Shown: positions 53,590 to 63,063, counted from the first letter of the stretch. The stretch is DNA of 64,000 bases from Sphingomonas oligoaromativorans (GCF_011762195.1 NZ_JAASQK010000001.1:558001-622000); one strand, 5' to 3'. Translations and numbers: made by a program. The notes: generated by a model from the letters alone, not told the origin.

Positions 53590-54501
53590 TTATCTGGAGA
53601 AGGCGCGCACGGCGCCCGCCGCGATCGACAGGGCGATCTCGGCCGGACCGATGCCGCCGATATCGATGCCGGCTGGTCCGTCGATGCGGGCGAGCGTCGC
53701 TTCGTCGAAACCCATCGCCGCGAGCCTCTCCAACCGTCGGGCATGGCTGCGGCGCGAGCCGAGCGCGGCGATGTAGCCCGCCGGAGAGCGGAGCGCGGCG
53801 GCCAGCGCAGGATCGTCGATCTTGATGTCGTGCGAGAGGGTGACGATCGCCGTCGCCCGATCCGGCTTCGCGGCGACGACGGCCTCATCCGGCCAGCGAT
53901 CGTCGAGGATCGTGTCGGGAAAGCGGTCTTCGGTGAGGAAACGCTCGCGCGGGTCGATCACGGTGACGGCCATGCCCAACTCCCGCGCGATGCGGACGAG
54001 CGACTGGCCGATCTGCACCGCGCCGACGATGAGCATCCGCCGGGGCGGGGCATAGCTGTTGAGGAACGCCCCGTCATGCGCCTGTTCGCTCGTCCGCCCC
54101 GTATCGAGGTCGGTCGCGAGCAACAGCGTGTCGCCGGCGAGGCGGGCTTCCGCGATATTGTCGAAAAGATATGCGGGAAAGCCGGCTTCCGAGACGGGCT
54201 GCACGAGCAATTCGATCTCTCCGCCGCAGGGGAGGCCGATCTCCCAGGCGGCCGGATCGGTCACGCCATACCGCAGGCGGCGCGGGATTCCTCCGGCGAT
54301 GACATCTGCCCCGGCGACGAGAACCTCCCCCTCGACGCAGCCACCCGATACCGATCCCTCGAAACGGCCGTCCGCCGCGATCAGCATGTGGCTCCCGCGG
54401 GGCCGGGGAGCGGAGCCCCAGGTCGAGACGACCGTCGCCAGCGCCAACGGCTGGTCCTTCCATTCGGATGCCCGTGCGAGAAGTCGATCGATATCGGTCA
54501 C
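53590..54501 (-). CDS. xdhC: XdhC/CoxI family molybdenum-enzyme maturation protein
   Basis: 303 residues from a GTG at 54501. Both XdhC domains are present: the N-terminal part with ALATVVSTWGSAPRPRGSHM, VSGGCVEGEV and GLPCGGEIELLV, and the C-terminal Rossmann part with RMLIVGAVQIGQSLVRIA, TVIDPRERF, TLSHDIKIDD and YIAALGSRRSHARR. Such proteins sulfurate or insert the molybdenum cofactor in xanthine dehydrogenase-type enzymes. No such enzyme is in the window, so the client lies elsewhere. Confidence 0.9.
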   Translation of the reverse strand: MTDIDRLLARASEWKDQPLALATVVSTWGSAPRPRGSHMLIAADGRFEGSVSGGCVEGEVLVAGADVIAGGIPRRLRYGVTDPAAWEIGLPCGGEIELLVQPVSEAGFPAYLFDNIAEARLAGDTLLLATDLDTGRTSEQAHDGAFLNSYAPPRRMLIVGAVQIGQSLVRIARELGMAVTVIDPRERFLTEDRFPDTILDDRWPDEAVVAAKPDRATAIVTLSHDIKIDDPALAAALRSPAGYIAALGSRRSHARRLERLAAMGFDEATLARIDGPAGIDIGGIGPAEIALSIAAGAVRAFSR

Positions 54502-54541
54502 GCGGCTGATTTTGGCACGGAGAGCGGCGCAGGCAAACGCC

Positions 54542-54988
54542 TCAGTGCCGGGGGACGGTCGAATCGACGGAGAGGCTGATATGGCCGAGACCGCCGTCAT
54601 TCAGCCGCGCGACGCCCGACAGGAGGGCGCTAAAGCCGGGGCCGACCGCCTCTTCCTCCAGAAGCAGCGCGAGCGTGGCGCGGGCGCGCGGCGGGTTCTC
54701 GCCCGCGTCACGGCAGAGCTGAAGCAGCACGGCCTCGTCGTCGCCGATCCTGTCATGGGCGAGGGGCGAGAAGGATATCTTCCGAGTCGCGCGGCGGTTC
54801 AACTCGGCCAGAAAGCTGTGAAGGTGGGGGAGCGCCGGCAACACGCCATGCCGTGCAAAGGCCGGTGCGATCGCACCCGGCGGGCATTGGCCGCCCATCG
54901 CCGTATGAATCCAGCCCCGCATCGCCCATAGAAGGAAGCGTCCGCCCGCACCCAGCCGGGCCACCGGGCGATCGACGAAATCATACAT
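54542..54988 (-). CDS. conserved hypothetical protein, likely iron-regulated
   Basis: 148 residues beginning MYDFVDRPVARLGAGGRF; the ATG follows AAAAGGAGAG. I do not recognise a named domain. The protein is soluble, mostly helical, with a hydrophobic patch (RFLLWAMRGW) and no signal peptide or metal motif. Two TGAGA-N5-TCTCA boxes lie within about 15-85 nt upstream of the start, so repression by Fur under iron sufficiency is likely. It is first in the run xdhC, cysS, wecB, DAHP synthase, with 40 nt to xdhC. Confidence 0.7.
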   Translation of the reverse strand: MYDFVDRPVARLGAGGRFLLWAMRGWIHTAMGGQCPPGAIAPAFARHGVLPALPHLHSFLAELNRRATRKISFSPLAHDRIGDDEAVLLQLCRDAGENPPRARATLALLLEEEAVGPGFSALLSGVARLNDGGLGHISLSVDSTVPRH

Positions 54989-55002
54989 CGGACACTCTCC
55001 TT

Positions 55003-55070
55003 TTGAGAATTGATCTCAATAAAGCCGAGGTCGTTCACGGGGTCAAGATTATTGAGAGGGGTTCTCAATA
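55003..55070. promoter_or_regulatory. two Fur-box-like inverted repeats
   Basis: TTGAGAATTGATCTCAA at 55003-55019 and a 21-bp palindrome TATTGAGA-N5-TCTCAATA at 55050-55070. Both have the TGAGA-N5-TCTCA geometry of bacterial Fur boxes. They lie directly upstream of the minus-strand 148-residue protein gene and about 125-195 nt upstream of the plus-strand hydrolase gene. The nearer box adjoins the ribosome binding site of the minus-strand gene. Confidence 0.65.
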
Positions 55071-55195
55071 CGCTTCGGCGCATCCGTCGCGGGCTTGGTC
55101 GCAGAATCGGTCGAACCTTGCGCTCAGATGAATAACCTATGATTGCACTAGGGAATTATCGACGGCATATTCGATCGGAACTAGGAGAGCCCGCC

Positions 55196-55840
55196 ATGTT
55201 CCAGGACCGCCTGAGCCGGACGCCGCTTTGCCTGACCCTGCCGGGTCTCGACGGCAGCGGGCCGAATCACTGGCAGACGCTGTGGGAGCAGCAGCGACCC
55301 AATGTGGAGCGGGTGGAACTCGGCTGCTGGTCGCGGCCTTCGCGCAATCTGTGGATCGCCCGCCTGGAACGCAGGATCGCCGAGGCGCGAGGGCCTGTGG
55401 TGCTGGTGGCGCACAGCCTCTCCTGTCATCTGGTGGCATGGTGGGCGGCTTTGGCGGGGGAAGGCGCGTCGCGGCCGGTCGTGGGCGCGATGCTGGTCGC
55501 GCCGCCGGACCTCGATCGGGTGAGCGTGGATCCCCGTATCGCCGAATTCGCGCCGTCCCCGCGCTCCGTGCTGCCATTCCCGACGGTGGTCGTCGCAAGC
55601 CGGGACGATCCTTGGTGTACGACCACGCGGGCGCGGGAAATGGCCGGGAACTGGCTGGCGGCCTTCTCCGATATGGGCGAGGCGGGGCACATCAACGATC
55701 TGTCCGGCCTGGGCCACTGGCCGGCCGGCCAGCGGGTGCTGGATCATCTGCTGGATCATGTCTGCGCGCGCGGCGCGCGCCGGATCGACGACGAGACCGT
55801 GCGCTTCCAGCCGGAGCAGATCGTGCCCGTTCCGGCCTGA
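55196..55840 (+). CDS. RBBP9/YdeN-type alpha/beta hydrolase
   Basis: 214 residues from the ATG at 55196 (AGGAGAG before it). Family opening LPGLDGSGPNHWQTLWE, conserved VERVELGCWSRPSRNLW, nucleophile elbow VAHSLSCHLVAWW, Asp in SRDDPWC and late His in GEAGHINDLSGLGHWP. This small hydrolase family has serine-hydrolase activity of unknown physiological substrate. Transcribed away from the Fur-like boxes. Confidence 0.88.
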   Translation: MFQDRLSRTPLCLTLPGLDGSGPNHWQTLWEQQRPNVERVELGCWSRPSRNLWIARLERRIAEARGPVVLVAHSLSCHLVAWWAALAGEGASRPVVGAMLVAPPDLDRVSVDPRIAEFAPSPRSVLPFPTVVVASRDDPWCTTTRAREMAGNWLAAFSDMGEAGHINDLSGLGHWPAGQRVLDHLLDHVCARGARRIDDETVRFQPEQIVPVPA

Positions 55841-55918
55841 GGCCAGCCTCGCCGCGAATATCCTCTTCCGCCCGGTCCTTCCGCTACAATAGAAGCGAAG
55901 GCGAAGGGGATTTGCGAG

Positions 55919-56728
55919 ATGAGGCGGCGTTGGGGGCTGGCGGTGCTGGCCATGTGCGGGCTGGCGGGCTTCGCGGGGCAGGCGAGGGCGGACGAGCGGG
56001 ATTTCTGCGCCGACCGGCCGGGCAAGGCGACGCCGAGTTGCACGCTCGATCCCGGGCGCTTCCAGATCGAGGCGGGGCTGTTCGATTATGCCCACAGCCG
56101 CGACCATGACACGATCGAGGATGACGAATCGACCGGCGATCTCCTCCTGCGCTACGGCGTCGACGATCATACGGAAGCGCGCATCGGCTGGGACGGCTAT
56201 GGCTGGACCCGCAGCCGGGATCGGATGACCGGTCTGGTCGAACATGGCCAAGGCTCGGGAGATCTCACGCTCTCGCTCCGGCGCAATCTCCGGCATCCTG
56301 ACGACAGCGGCACGGCCTTCGCGGTCATGCCGAGCGTGACGCTGCCGGTCGGGCGCAACCCCATCGGCTCGGGGACGTGGAGCGCGGGCATCGTCACGCC
56401 CTTCGGCGCGGATCTGGCGAAGAACTGGCGCCTCACGCTCGACCCGGAGGTGGATGCCGCGGCGGATCAGGATCGGCACGGCCGACATCTCGCTTATGCG
56501 ATGGCGGCGGCGGTGACGCGCTCCGTCGGCGAGGACTGGCAGTTCACCGTGGAAGGCTGGGCGATGCGGGACGACGATCCGTCCGGCCATAGCACGCAAT
56601 CGTCGGTGGATTTCAGCACCGCTTGGCAGCGCACCAGAAACCAGCAGTTCGATCTGTCCGCCTATGTCGGAACATCGCGGGCTACGCCGCGGATCGAATG
56701 GGTGCTTGGCGTATCGCAACGCTTCTAG
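55919..56728 (+). CDS. outer-membrane beta-barrel protein (phenol MetA-degradation-like/transporter)
   Basis: 269 residues. Signal peptide MRRRWGLAVLAMCGLAGFAGQARA, then CADRPGKATPSCTLDPGRFQ and repeated amphipathic strands (LLLRYGVDDHTEARIGWDGY, LTLSLRRNL, VMPSVTLPVG). Ends in WVLGVSQRF with a terminal Phe, as barrels do. Resembles the PF13557 transporter family often near aromatic degradation genes. No partner gene suggests a substrate here. Confidence 0.75.
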   Translation: MRRRWGLAVLAMCGLAGFAGQARADERDFCADRPGKATPSCTLDPGRFQIEAGLFDYAHSRDHDTIEDDESTGDLLLRYGVDDHTEARIGWDGYGWTRSRDRMTGLVEHGQGSGDLTLSLRRNLRHPDDSGTAFAVMPSVTLPVGRNPIGSGTWSAGIVTPFGADLAKNWRLTLDPEVDAAADQDRHGRHLAYAMAAAVTRSVGEDWQFTVEGWAMRDDDPSGHSTQSSVDFSTAWQRTRNQQFDLSAYVGTSRATPRIEWVLGVSQRF

Positions 56729-56730
56729 GC

Positions 56731-56748
56731 CGGCGCCTTGCGCCGTTT
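56731..56748 (+). terminator. short intrinsic terminator after the barrel gene
   Basis: CGGCGC-CTT-GCGCCG followed by TTT begins two bases after the TAG stop. Six perfect GC pairs with a short T tail. Confidence 0.55.
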
Positions 56749-56774
56749 AGCTCGTTGATTCGCAAAGAGAAGAG

Positions 56775-56848
56775 TGGAGGCCCGAGCCGGAATCGAACCG
56801 GCGTGCAAGGATTTGCAGTCCTCTGCGTAACCACTCCGCCATCGGGCC
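56775..56848 (-). tRNA. tRNA-Cys (anticodon GCA)
   Basis: 74 bases on the minus strand beginning GGCCCGATGGCGGAGTGG, with anticodon loop CTGCAAA giving GCA, T-arm GGTTCGATTCC, acceptor TCGGGCC, discriminator T and an encoded CCA. All arms pair. No neighbour suggests an operon; it opposes the plus-strand barrel gene. Confidence 0.97.
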
Positions 56849-57021
56849 GAGAGCGGCGCAGATGCTCGGGTTTCGATCCTGCGTCAAGACCGGGCTCGCA
56901 CTAATTTCCGAAGGACCCAGGAGGGCGGCCTTCTTCCGGGCGAACGGGATAGTCCCGCCTTTGGCTCGCATCCCGTTGCGGCCAGGGCGGTGAACGCCTA
57001 GAGATCGCTCGCGTGAGATAG

Positions 57022-57041
57022 TGTATTGTCAAGCTAATACA
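57022..57041. promoter_or_regulatory. inverted repeat TGTATT-N8-AATACA upstream of the Pcm-TolC operon
   Basis: Six-base perfect arms separated by eight bases, ending 20 nt before the Pcm-like start. It overlaps the probable promoter zone (TTGTCA at 57027-57032). The spacing is like TetR- or MarR-type operators that often control efflux genes; the regulator is not in the window. Confidence 0.35.
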
Positions 57042-57061
57042 GTTGTGCGAGGTCAGGACTC

Positions 57062-57715
57062 ATGAGCGAACGGGATTTCGATCAGCTTCGGCGTGCGATG
57101 GTGTCGAACCAGCTACGCACCAACAAGGTGACCGACGCGGCGGTGCTGGCGGCGATCGGCGCCGTGGCGCGCGAGAATTTTGTGGCCGGGGATCAGGGCG
57201 GCGTCGCCTATCGCGACACGATCGTGCCGCTGGGCGAAGGGCGCGGCCTCAATCCGCCGATCGCGACCGGCCGGCTGCTGGATGCGGCGGCGGCCCAGCC
57301 GGGCGAGCGTGCGCTCGTCGTGGGCGCGGGCACGGGTTATGTCGCGGCGCTGCTCGCGTCGATGGGCTGTTCGGTGACGGCTCTGGAGCAGTCGGCGGCA
57401 CTGGCCGCGCGGGCGCGGACCGCTCTGGCGGACGTGGCGGGCGTGACGCTGGTGGAAGGCCCGCTGGCGGAGGGCTGGCTCGCCGGCGCTCCCTATGACC
57501 TCGTTTATATCGATGGCGGTGTGGAGCAGTTGCCGGAGCCGCTCGTCGCGCAGGTGGCGGAGGGCGGTCGTCTGGTGGGCGCGCTCGTGGAGCGTGGCGT
57601 GAGCCGGCTGATCGTGGGTCGCCGCACGGGCGGAGCCTTCGCCTACAAGGCCTTCGCCGATGTCGAGACGGCGCCGCTGCCGGGCTTCGCGCCGTCACCG
57701 GCCTTTACTTTCTAG
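57062..57715 (+). CDS. protein-L-isoaspartate O-methyltransferase family protein
   Basis: 217 residues. Pcm-like start DFDQLRRAMVSNQLRTNKVTD, ENFVAG and the SAM motif ALVVGAGTGYVAALLA, with YDLVYIDGGVEQLPEPL later. The SAM motif has VGAG in place of the usual IGTGSGYQ, and the family group found upstream of tolC in alphaproteobacteria may not act on isoaspartate. The stop is 18 nt before the TolC-family start, so the two form an operon. Confidence 0.88.
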   Translation: MSERDFDQLRRAMVSNQLRTNKVTDAAVLAAIGAVARENFVAGDQGGVAYRDTIVPLGEGRGLNPPIATGRLLDAAAAQPGERALVVGAGTGYVAALLASMGCSVTALEQSAALAARARTALADVAGVTLVEGPLAEGWLAGAPYDLVYIDGGVEQLPEPLVAQVAEGGRLVGALVERGVSRLIVGRRTGGAFAYKAFADVETAPLPGFAPSPAFTF

Positions 57716-57733
57716 GGCATCAAGGGGGGGATC

Positions 57734-59203
57734 ATGAAGCGGGTGGGAGTGGTGAAGGCGGGCGCGGCATCGGCCGCGCTGGCAGCCATGCTGGCTGGTG
57801 GGGGCGGAGCGCAGGCGACGTCCCTCACCGACGCCCTGCTTGCCACCTACGCCAGTAATCCCACCCTGACCGAACAGCGTGCCCAGTTGCAGGCGACCGA
57901 CGAGCAGGTGGCGATCGCCCGTGCCGGCGGTCGCCCGACGCTGGGTGGCCGGGTCGATTATACGCACGGCATCCGGGGCCTCAGGGTGCTTCAGGGCCTG
58001 AACGAATCGGTGACGGCGAGCGCGCAGCTCAGCGTGCCGCTCTATCAGGGCGGTCGCGTCCGCAATGCGATCCATGCGGCCGACAGCCGTGTCGACGCGG
58101 GGCGCCAGACGCTGCGGGCGACCGAGGGCGACGTGCTGGTCCAGGCGGTCTCCGCTTATATGGACGTGGTGCGCGACCGCGCGATCGTCGAGCTGAACAC
58201 CAACAATGTGAAGGTGCTCCAGACCAATCTGGATGCCACCAACGACCGCTTCCAGGCGGGCGACCTGACCCGCACCGACGTCGCCCAGTCACAGGCGCGT
58301 CTGGAGGATGGCCGCAGCCAGCTCACCACGGCACGCAGCAATCTGACCAGCAGCGAGGAGAATTACCGGCGCGTGATCGGGCAGGCGGCCGCGTCGCTCG
58401 ACCAGCCGCCGCCGCTTCCCACGCTCCCCGATACCGGGGACAAGGCGGAGGACACGGCGATCAACAACAATCCCGACATCGCCGCGGCCAAGGAATCCGT
58501 GAAGGCTGCGCGCTACGATGTGTCCACGGCCCGGGCGAGCCGGATGCCGAGCATCGCGGCGACGGCGAGCAACCAATATTATCGCTATTCCGGTTTCGCG
58601 GGGAATGGCCTTGGCGTTCCGACCGGCAATATCTCCGGCAATGCCTCGCAGGCGGGCGTGACGCTGACTCTTCCGCTCTATCAGGGCGGCCTGCCGAGCG
58701 CGCAGGTGCGTCAGGCACAGGCATACGAATCGGCCGCGCTGGAGCATGAGACCGCCACCGAGCGGCAGGTGATCGCGAATGCGCGTTCCGCCTTCTCCAC
58801 CTATCAGGCGGCGCTGGAGGTGATCCGGTCGAGCCAGGAGGCGCTCAAGGCCAACACGCTGGCATTGGAGGGCGTGCGGGCCGAGCAGGGCGTCGGCGAG
58901 CGGCAGGTGCTCGACGTGCTCAACGCCGAGCAGGAGCTGCTGGGCAGCCAGGTGACGCTCGTCTCCGCCCAGCGGGATGCGTATGTCGCAGGGTTTGCGC
59001 TGCTCAATTCGATGGGCCTCGTCGACTACAAGCATCTGGGGCTTCAGGGCGGCGCGCTCTACGATCCGACGGTCAATTATCGCCATGCCGTGCATGTCGT
59101 GGGGGACTGGTCCGAGAATCCCACGCCGAAACCGGTGGCGAAGGTGAGCTACGGCCCGCAGGTCGTTCCCGAAAATCCCCCCGTGACTCCGGCCTCAAAC
59201 TAG
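57734..59203 (+). CDS. tolC: TolC-family outer-membrane channel protein
   Basis: 489 residues. Signal peptide ending GGGGAQA, then two outer-membrane-efflux repeats: DALLATYASNPTLTEQRAQL ... LSVPLYQGGRVRNAI and NNNPDIAAAKESVKAARYDV ... LTLPLYQGGLPSAQVRQAQ, with the coiled-coil segments of TolC (QGVGERQVLDVLNAEQELL). Forms the trimeric tunnel for type I secretion or RND efflux. No inner-membrane partner is adjacent. The unstructured tail is rich in Pro. Confidence 0.93.
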   Translation: MKRVGVVKAGAASAALAAMLAGGGGAQATSLTDALLATYASNPTLTEQRAQLQATDEQVAIARAGGRPTLGGRVDYTHGIRGLRVLQGLNESVTASAQLSVPLYQGGRVRNAIHAADSRVDAGRQTLRATEGDVLVQAVSAYMDVVRDRAIVELNTNNVKVLQTNLDATNDRFQAGDLTRTDVAQSQARLEDGRSQLTTARSNLTSSEENYRRVIGQAAASLDQPPPLPTLPDTGDKAEDTAINNNPDIAAAKESVKAARYDVSTARASRMPSIAATASNQYYRYSGFAGNGLGVPTGNISGNASQAGVTLTLPLYQGGLPSAQVRQAQAYESAALEHETATERQVIANARSAFSTYQAALEVIRSSQEALKANTLALEGVRAEQGVGERQVLDVLNAEQELLGSQVTLVSAQRDAYVAGFALLNSMGLVDYKHLGLQGGALYDPTVNYRHAVHVVGDWSENPTPKPVAKVSYGPQVVPENPPVTPASN

Positions 59204-59218
59204 GAATAGACTGGGTTC

Positions 59219-59800
59219 ATGGGGCAGCTTAACCATGAACCGTCGATGGAGGACATCCTTGCCTCCATCAAGCGAATCATCGCCGAGGACAGCGAGGCTG
59301 CCGGGGCGAGGCCGCCACGGCTTCGCCGCGAGGCCATGGAGGCGGTTTCGGCCAGCCCCGTGCTCGCCACCAAGCGGCCTAAATCCGCCCCGCCGGTGAG
59401 CGAGATCGCCGACGAGCCCGCGCCCGACATCGAGGCCGCGTCCGCCGAGCCGGAAACCGCGCCCGCTGAAATCTCTGACGCCGGCGAGGCGCCCAACGAT
59501 ATTCTGGAGCTGACCAGCCCGATGCCCGAAGCTGCCGCCGAACCCGCCCCTTCCGCTCAGGCGCCCAAGGCGGGCCTCGACGGGCTGACATCCACGACGG
59601 CGGCCGTCGCCAGCCGCAACGCCTTCGCCGCGCTCAGCCAGCTTCAGGTGCGCGCCGAGGCGGGGCAGGAGAACACGCTGGAAGGCCTCGTGGCGGATAT
59701 GCTCCGCCCGATGCTGCGCGAATGGCTGGACCGCGAGTTGCCCGCTATGGTCGAGCGTCTGGTTGCCGCCGAGGTCGCGCGTCTCAGCGGACGCGGCTGA
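59219..59800 (+). CDS. popZ: PopZ-type polar organising protein (DUF2497)
   Basis: 193 residues. The short N-terminal helix EPSMEDILASIKRIIAED, a long Pro/Ala/Glu-rich linker (about 30-135) and a C-terminal helical region (LEGLVADMLRPMLREWLDRE ... MVERLVAAEVARLSG) match Caulobacter PopZ layout. PopZ assembles at cell poles and anchors ParB and signalling proteins. The position between tolC and valS is commonly seen in alphaproteobacteria. The ATG lies 15 nt after the TolC stop. Confidence 0.88.
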   Translation: MGQLNHEPSMEDILASIKRIIAEDSEAAGARPPRLRREAMEAVSASPVLATKRPKSAPPVSEIADEPAPDIEAASAEPETAPAEISDAGEAPNDILELTSPMPEAAAEPAPSAQAPKAGLDGLTSTTAAVASRNAFAALSQLQVRAEAGQENTLEGLVADMLRPMLREWLDRELPAMVERLVAAEVARLSGRG

Positions 59801-59843
59801 GCGCTTGGCAGAGGGCGCGCGCGCCTGCTAGGCGATGCGCGCC

Positions 59844-62480
59844 ATGACCGAGCTTTCCAAAACCTTCGATCCCGCCGCCATCGAATCCCGCTGGTATCCC
59901 CATTGGGAAGAGCAGGGCCGCTTCCACCCGGAACGGCCGGACGCCGACCCCTTCACGATCGTCATCCCGCCGCCCAACGTGACGGGATCGCTGCATATCG
60001 GCCACGCGCTCGACAACACGCTTCAGGACATCCTCGTCCGCCACGCGCGCCTGAAGGGCAAGGATTCGCTCTGGGTGGTCGGCACCGATCATGCGGGCAT
60101 CGCGACCCAGATGGTCGTCGAGCGCCAGATGAACGCCAAGGGCGAGAAGCGCACCGACTATTCGCGTGACGCCTTCATCGACAAGGTGTGGGAGTGGAAG
60201 GCCGAGAGCGGCGGGCAGATCACGCGCCAGCTCCGCCGTCTGGGCGCATCCTGCGACTGGGCGAACGAGCGCTTCACCATGGACGAGGGCTTCTCGAAGG
60301 CCGTCATCCACGTCTTCGTGAAGCTCTACGAGCAGGGCCTGCTGTACCGCGACAAGCGGCTGGTGAACTGGGATCCGGGCCTCAAGACCGCGATCTCGGA
60401 CCTTGAGGTCGAGACCAAGGAAGTCGCCGGCAAGTTCTGGCACCTGCGCTATCCGCTGGAGGACGGCTCGGGCTTCATCGCGGTCGCCACTACGCGCCCC
60501 GAGACGATGCTCGCCGACATGGCCGTGGCCGTGAACCCCGAGGACGAGCGCTACAAGGCGCTGATCGGGAAGAAGGTTCGCCTGCCGATCACGGGCCGCC
60601 TGATCCCGATCGTGGCCGACGAACATGCCGACCCGGAGCTGGGCTCGGGCGCGGTGAAGATCACGCCGGGGCATGACTTCAACGATTTCGAGGTGGGCAA
60701 GCGTGCCGGCATCGCGCCGTCCGAGATGCTCAATATGCTCGACGCCGAAGCGCGCGTCATCCAGACGAGCGACGGCCTGATCCCGGCCGATCTGCTGGGC
60801 CTTGACCGTTTCGAGGCGCGCCGCGTCATCGTCGAGCGGCTGGAGGCGGACGGCACGCTCACCAACGTCGAGGATCGCACGATCCAGACGCCGTTCGGCG
60901 ATCGCTCGGGCGCGGTGATCGAGCCGTGGCTGACCGATCAGTGGTATGTCGACGCCCACACGCTCGCGCAGCCTGCCATTCAGGCGGTGCGCGACGGCCG
61001 CATCAAGATCGTCCCCGAGACTTGGGCCAAGACCTGGTTCAACTGGCTGGAGAATATCCAGCCCTGGTGTGTCTCGCGCCAGCTCTGGTGGGGCCATCGC
61101 ATCCCGGCATGGTATGACGAGGACGGCAATGTCTTCGTCGCCGCGACCGAGGAAGAGGCGGCGATCAAGGCCGGTCCGGGCCGCTCGCTCACCCGCGACG
61201 AGGATGTGCTCGACACATGGTTCTCGTCCGCGCTGTGGCCGTTCGGCACGCTCGGCTGGCCGGACGTCGATCCGCGCGAGCTGAAGCGCTATCCGAACGA
61301 CGTCCTCATCTCCGGCTTCGACATCCTGTTCTTCTGGGATGCGCGCATGGCGATGCAGGGGATGCACTTCCTCAACGACGTGCCGTTCAGGACGCTCTAT
61401 CTGCACGGCCTCGTGCGCGATGCGACCGGCGCGAAGATGTCGAAGTCGAAGGGCAACACGGTCGATCCGCTGGGCCTGATCGACAAATATGGCGCCGATG
61501 CGCTGCGCTTCACGCTCGCCGCGATGGAGAGCCAGGGCCGCGACATCAAGCTCAACGAGAGCCGTGTCGAGGGCTATCGCAACTTCGCGACGAAGCTGTG
61601 GAACGCCGCGCGTTTCCTCCAGTCGAACGGCGTGGGGGCGTCGAAGACGCTGGACGCGCCGGAAGCCGCGCTGCCGGTCAACCGCTGGATCATCGCCGAG
61701 ACGGTCGCGACCGTGCAGGCGCTCGACCTCGCGCTGGCGGACCTGCGCTTCGATGAGGCGGCGAACACGATCTACCAGTTCGTCTGGTCGCGCTTCTGCG
61801 ACTGGTACATCGAGCTGACCAAGGGGCAGGTCGACGAGGAGACGAAGGCGGTCGCCGGCTGGGCGTTCGACCAGATCCTCGTGATGCTGCACCCCTTCAT
61901 GCCCTTCATCACCGAAGAGCTGTGGCACGCGATGGGCGAGCGTGAGGACGACCTGGTCGTCTCGCGCTGGCCGCAGGCGGATGCCCGCGCGCTCGATCCC
62001 GAGGCGGCGAAGGAGATCGACTGGCTGATCCGTCTGGTCAGCGAAATCCGCGCCGCGCGCGTCGAGTTGAACGTGCCGCCGTCCACCAAGATCGCCATCA
62101 ATGCCTTCAATGCGGGGAAGACATCTTCCGCACGGATCGAAAGGCAGCATGATGTGGTTTGCCGGCTCGCGCGCGCCACGTCGATCGCACAAGGTTTTGG
62201 TGACGTTCCCACTACAGGTGCCGCTGCTCAGATCGTCGTCGACGAGGCGACCTTCGTGCTGCCGCTCGAAGGCGTGATCGACATCGAGGCCGAGCGCTCG
62301 CGTCTCGCCAAGGGCAAGGCGGCGGCGGAGAAGGAGCGCGACGGGCTCGCAGGCCGCCTCTCCAACCCGAGCTTCGTCGAGCGTGCCAAGCCGGAGGCGG
62401 TCGAGAAGGCGCGCGCAGACCATGCCGAGAAGGCCGCCGAGGCCGAGCGTCTAAGCGCCGCATTGGCGCGCCTCGGATGA
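59844..62480 (+). CDS. valS: valyl-tRNA synthetase
   Basis: 878 residues from the ATG at 59844 (an ATG three codons upstream is possible). HIGH motif in [21 protein letters not shown] in [15 protein letters not shown], editing-domain segment [10 protein letters not shown], and the C-terminal coiled arm ([20 protein letters not shown]). [13 protein letters not shown] is diagnostic for valine enzymes. The stop overlaps the acetyltransferase ATG. Confidence 0.99.
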   Translation: MTELSKTFDPAAIESRWYPHWEEQGRFHPERPDADPFTIVIPPPNVTGSLHIGHALDNTLQDILVRHARLKGKDSLWVVGTDHAGIATQMVVERQMNAKGEKRTDYSRDAFIDKVWEWKAESGGQITRQLRRLGASCDWANERFTMDEGFSKAVIHVFVKLYEQGLLYRDKRLVNWDPGLKTAISDLEVETKEVAGKFWHLRYPLEDGSGFIAVATTRPETMLADMAVAVNPEDERYKALIGKKVRLPITGRLIPIVADEHADPELGSGAVKITPGHDFNDFEVGKRAGIAPSEMLNMLDAEARVIQTSDGLIPADLLGLDRFEARRVIVERLEADGTLTNVEDRTIQTPFGDRSGAVIEPWLTDQWYVDAHTLAQPAIQAVRDGRIKIVPETWAKTWFNWLENIQPWCVSRQLWWGHRIPAWYDEDGNVFVAATEEEAAIKAGPGRSLTRDEDVLDTWFSSALWPFGTLGWPDVDPRELKRYPNDVLISGFDILFFWDARMAMQGMHFLNDVPFRTLYLHGLVRDATGAKMSKSKGNTVDPLGLIDKYGADALRFTLAAMESQGRDIKLNESRVEGYRNFATKLWNAARFLQSNGVGASKTLDAPEAALPVNRWIIAETVATVQALDLALADLRFDEAANTIYQFVWSRFCDWYIELTKGQVDEETKAVAGWAFDQILVMLHPFMPFITEELWHAMGEREDDLVVSRWPQADARALDPEAAKEIDWLIRLVSEIRAARVELNVPPSTKIAINAFNAGKTSSARIERQHDVVCRLARATSIAQGFGDVPTTGAAAQIVVDEATFVLPLEGVIDIEAERSRLAKGKAAAEKERDGLAGRLSNPSFVERAKPEAVEKARADHAEKAAEAERLSAALARLG

Positions 62481-62884
62481 TCGAGCGGCTCCGCGAGGAC
62501 GAAATCCCCGCCGCCGTCTCCCTGTGGGAGGCGGCGGGGCTCGCCCATCCGTGGAACGACTCGACGCGCGACATCCGCCTCGCGCTCGATTGTGCGACGG
62601 CGACCATCCTCGCCGCGCATGACGAGGCGGGTGCGCTGGTCGGTACGGTGATGGCCGGGTTCGACGGTCATCGTGGCTGGCTCTATTCGCTCGCGGTGGC
62701 GGACAGTCAGCGCGGCAAGGGTGTCGGCGGAAAGCTGGTCGCGGCGGCCGAGGATTTCCTGCGCGCGCAGGGGGCTCCGGTGATCCGCCTGATGGTCCGT
62801 GCCGACAATGAGGCTGTGAGCGCCTTCTACGAATCGGTCGGCTACGAGCGGGGCGAGTTCCTCGTCTTCGGAAAGCGCTTCTAG
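62477..62884 (+). CDS. GNAT-family N-acetyltransferase (YpeA-like)
   Basis: 135 residues. The acetyl-CoA motif is [20 protein letters not shown], with [20 protein letters not shown] toward the end, the usual GNAT fold. ATGA overlap with valS indicates translational coupling. Substrate unknown. Confidence 0.9.
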   Translation: MIERLREDEIPAAVSLWEAAGLAHPWNDSTRDIRLALDCATATILAAHDEAGALVGTVMAGFDGHRGWLYSLAVADSQRGKGVGGKLVAAAEDFLRAQGAPVIRLMVRADNEAVSAFYESVGYERGEFLVFGKRF

Positions 62885-62945
62885 GAACCGGAGCCGATGA
62901 CCCATCGTTCTTTCTCCGTCATAAGGCATTGTCGGAGAAGGGAAA

Positions 62946-63023
62946 ATGAAGGGCATTCTGCTGTGGCTGATCGGCATTCCGATCCCGATCATCATCCTGC
63001 TCTATATCTTCGTCTTCCGTTGA
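62946..63023 (+). CDS. 25-residue conserved-looking membrane microprotein
   Basis: A small frame reading MKGILLWLIGIPIPIIILLY then IFVFR, preceded by AGAAGGG at proper spacing. It is one transmembrane helix with a proline kink (IPIP) and a charged start and end. I recall similar short sequences annotated in other proteobacteria, often with conserved IGIPIPIIILLY wording, but cannot check. It lies 61 nt after the GNAT gene and 40 nt before fdhD, in the same direction. Function unknown. Confidence 0.7.
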   Translation: MKGILLWLIGIPIPIIILLYIFVFR

Positions 63024-63063
63024 GCCCCTTCGCGTCGGCGGGCGCAGGGGGCAGGATGGGGAC

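Noticed and set aside
59784-62423. 879-codon minus-strand frame opposite valS
   Set aside because: Same antisense effect of high GC; valS is unambiguous on the plus strand and the antisense product has no recognisable fold.
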